Origin: Schleiferiaceae bacterium
GTDB taxonomy: Bacteria > Bacteroidota > Bacteroidia > Flavobacteriales > Schleiferiaceae
Length of the DNA stretch: 64,000 bases
Direction of reading: 5' to 3'
Assembly (NCBI GenBank): GCA_029254375.1
Contig: JAQWXR010000018.1
Coordinates: 39,162-103,161, forward strand
A program made the position numbers and the translations under genes. Within the stretch, counting starts at the first letter, position 1, and each line of letters starts with the position of its first letter. The notes under the pieces are model-generated. The model was not told the DNA's origin and ran no database searches. It was given only the letters and a program-made list of their open reading frames with translations. Below are positions 63,270 through 64,000 of this stretch, one piece after another.

Positions 63270-64000
63270 ATGGAATTGTACCTGGACTCAGCAGACTTCA
63301 AAGAGATTGAATCTGCCTTCAAACTTGGCTTTCTCGCCGGTCTGACCACCACACCCACCTTCATGCAGCGCGAAGGAGTGCTTGATGTGGATACTACGAT
63401 TGTTCAACTCGCCGACATTGTGCCGGTACTCCAAATCGAAGCCCTCGGCCATACTGCGGAGGAAATTGTCGCCGAAGCAAAGCGCCAAGAAGCCTTGGGA
63501 CTGGATCGCGCACGCACGGTGTACAAAATCCCCATTTCGATGGAAGGGGCGCGGGCCTGCAAAATGCTCCGCTCCGAAGGCTTTTTAGTCAATCTCCATT
63601 TGGTCTACACGTTGCAGCAAGCCTACATCGCTATGGCCGCCGGAGCCACCTATGTTTGCCCCTTGGTTGGTCGTCTACAGGATCAAGGTAGCGATGCGCT
63701 GGGCCTCGTTGCAGCCATTGTCGATATGAAATTGCAACATGGCTATGACACTAAAATCATGTTTTCTAGTGTCCGGCACTTAGAACATGTCCGCAATGCC
63801 ATAGAGCTCGGCGTAGATACGATTACCGTGCCTTGGAAGGTTATGCAACAAATGACCTCCAACCACCTGACCCAGTTAGGGACAGATCAATTTTATGTTG
63901 ACAATCGAAAAGTTAGCACGACAGTAGCTCAAGCCATGCGTCAGGTTGATGTATGCCTTTCCCCTATGGCTTCCGTGCAGGACGCCCTGGTCCACATGAC
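63270..64000 (+). CDS. Transaldolase-like aldolase with C-terminal CBS-like extension (cut by window edge)
   Basis: The first ~215 residues match the small transaldolase / fructose-6-phosphate aldolase family: MELYLDSADF, the Schiff-base lysine K86 in VYKIPIS, and FSSVRHLEHVRNAIELGVDTITVPWKVMQQM near the end. Asp6 is conserved. The conserved Asn of TTNP is Thr28 (TTTP), and P-[YF]-V-[NG]-R reads PLVGR. After residue 225 the frame continues with VSTTVAQAMRQVDVCLSPMA and ASVQDALVHMT, resembling the first part of a CBS domain. It is cut at 64000. The catalytic role is uncertain because of the two altered positions. Confidence 0.78.
   Translation, partial: MELYLDSADFKEIESAFKLGFLAGLTTTPTFMQREGVLDVDTTIVQLADIVPVLQIEALGHTAEEIVAEAKRQEALGLDRARTVYKIPISMEGARACKMLRSEGFLVNLHLVYTLQQAYIAMAAGATYVCPLVGRLQDQGSDALGLVAAIVDMKLQHGYDTKIMFSSVRHLEHVRNAIELGVDTITVPWKVMQQMTSNHLTQLGTDQFYVDNRKVSTTVAQAMRQVDVCLSPMASVQDALVHM

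Overview
The window reads as a compact chromosome segment of a Bacteroidota bacterium, most likely of the class Flavobacteriia and probably aquatic. The grounds are a secreted protein with a type IX secretion (type B) C-terminal sorting domain, promoters of the Bacteroidota form TAnnTTTG, no consistent Shine-Dalgarno sequences, families typical of the phylum (DUF4294, DUF1573, a long NusB, BshC bacillithiol synthase) and carotenoid plus photolyase genes. Base composition looks even. I see no insertion sequence, prophage, CRISPR array, tRNA or rRNA gene. Most of the window is chromosomal housekeeping DNA.

Layout. 1-2.1 kb (minus): a cobalamin riboswitch in front of a gene cut by the left edge, then an HMG-CoA lyase-like gene and pyrD. 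2.1-7.8 kb: smpB, pcm, a lipoprotein, a polyprenyl-phosphate sugar transferase, a 3-hydroxybutyryl-CoA dehydrogenase and a secreted bleomycin-hydrolase-like peptidase. 7.8-10.5 kb (minus): arginase followed by argS. 10.5-18.5 kb (plus): a tightly overlapped run of ftsK, lolA-like, lptF/G-like, two glycosyltransferases and a ribB with a degenerate GTP cyclohydrolase II half. 18.5-25.5 kb: tamB-like (minus), then tsaD, rimB-like protease, rimK and rsmE. 25.6-27.1 kb: hutH.

27.1-31.25 kb (plus) is the most distinctive block. Five genes join by 4-nt or similar overlaps: an SDR-fold protein lacking the catalytic Tyr, a flavin-reductase-like protein, a 48-residue DUF2256 zinc-ribbon protein, an iron-sulphur cryptochrome/photolyase with all four cluster cysteines, and a DASH-type cryptochrome. 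This looks like a light-dependent DNA repair or photoreception unit. 31.2-43.2 kb: hisS, ettA, a secreted regulatory-domain protein, guaB, the 1119-residue T9SS protein, acyl-CoA dehydrogenase, a WbpD-like acetyltransferase, an S1/P1 nuclease and an Rrf2 regulator. 43.2-51.6 kb: cystathionine beta-synthase, rpsP with an internal 30-bp tandem repeat, rimM, a saccharopine dehydrogenase, pckA, phoH, a Crp-family regulator and a small membrane protein. 51.6-64 kb: mostly minus strand. nusB, DUF1573 and yajC; a run guaA, periplasmic binding-like protein, pepD, crtZ, crtYcd and rluA-like; a run accC, DUF4294 and bshC; and at the right edge a transaldolase-like gene running into a CBS-like extension.

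A theme across the window is promoter architecture. Eight genes have a perfect TAnnTTTG box only 4-6 nt before the start codon, which predicts leaderless mRNAs. Seven others have the same box 17-48 nt upstream. At several divergent gene pairs the two boxes face away from each other, and at two pairs they form near-symmetric inverted repeats. Convergent genes are packed so tightly that stop codons abut or share a palindrome.
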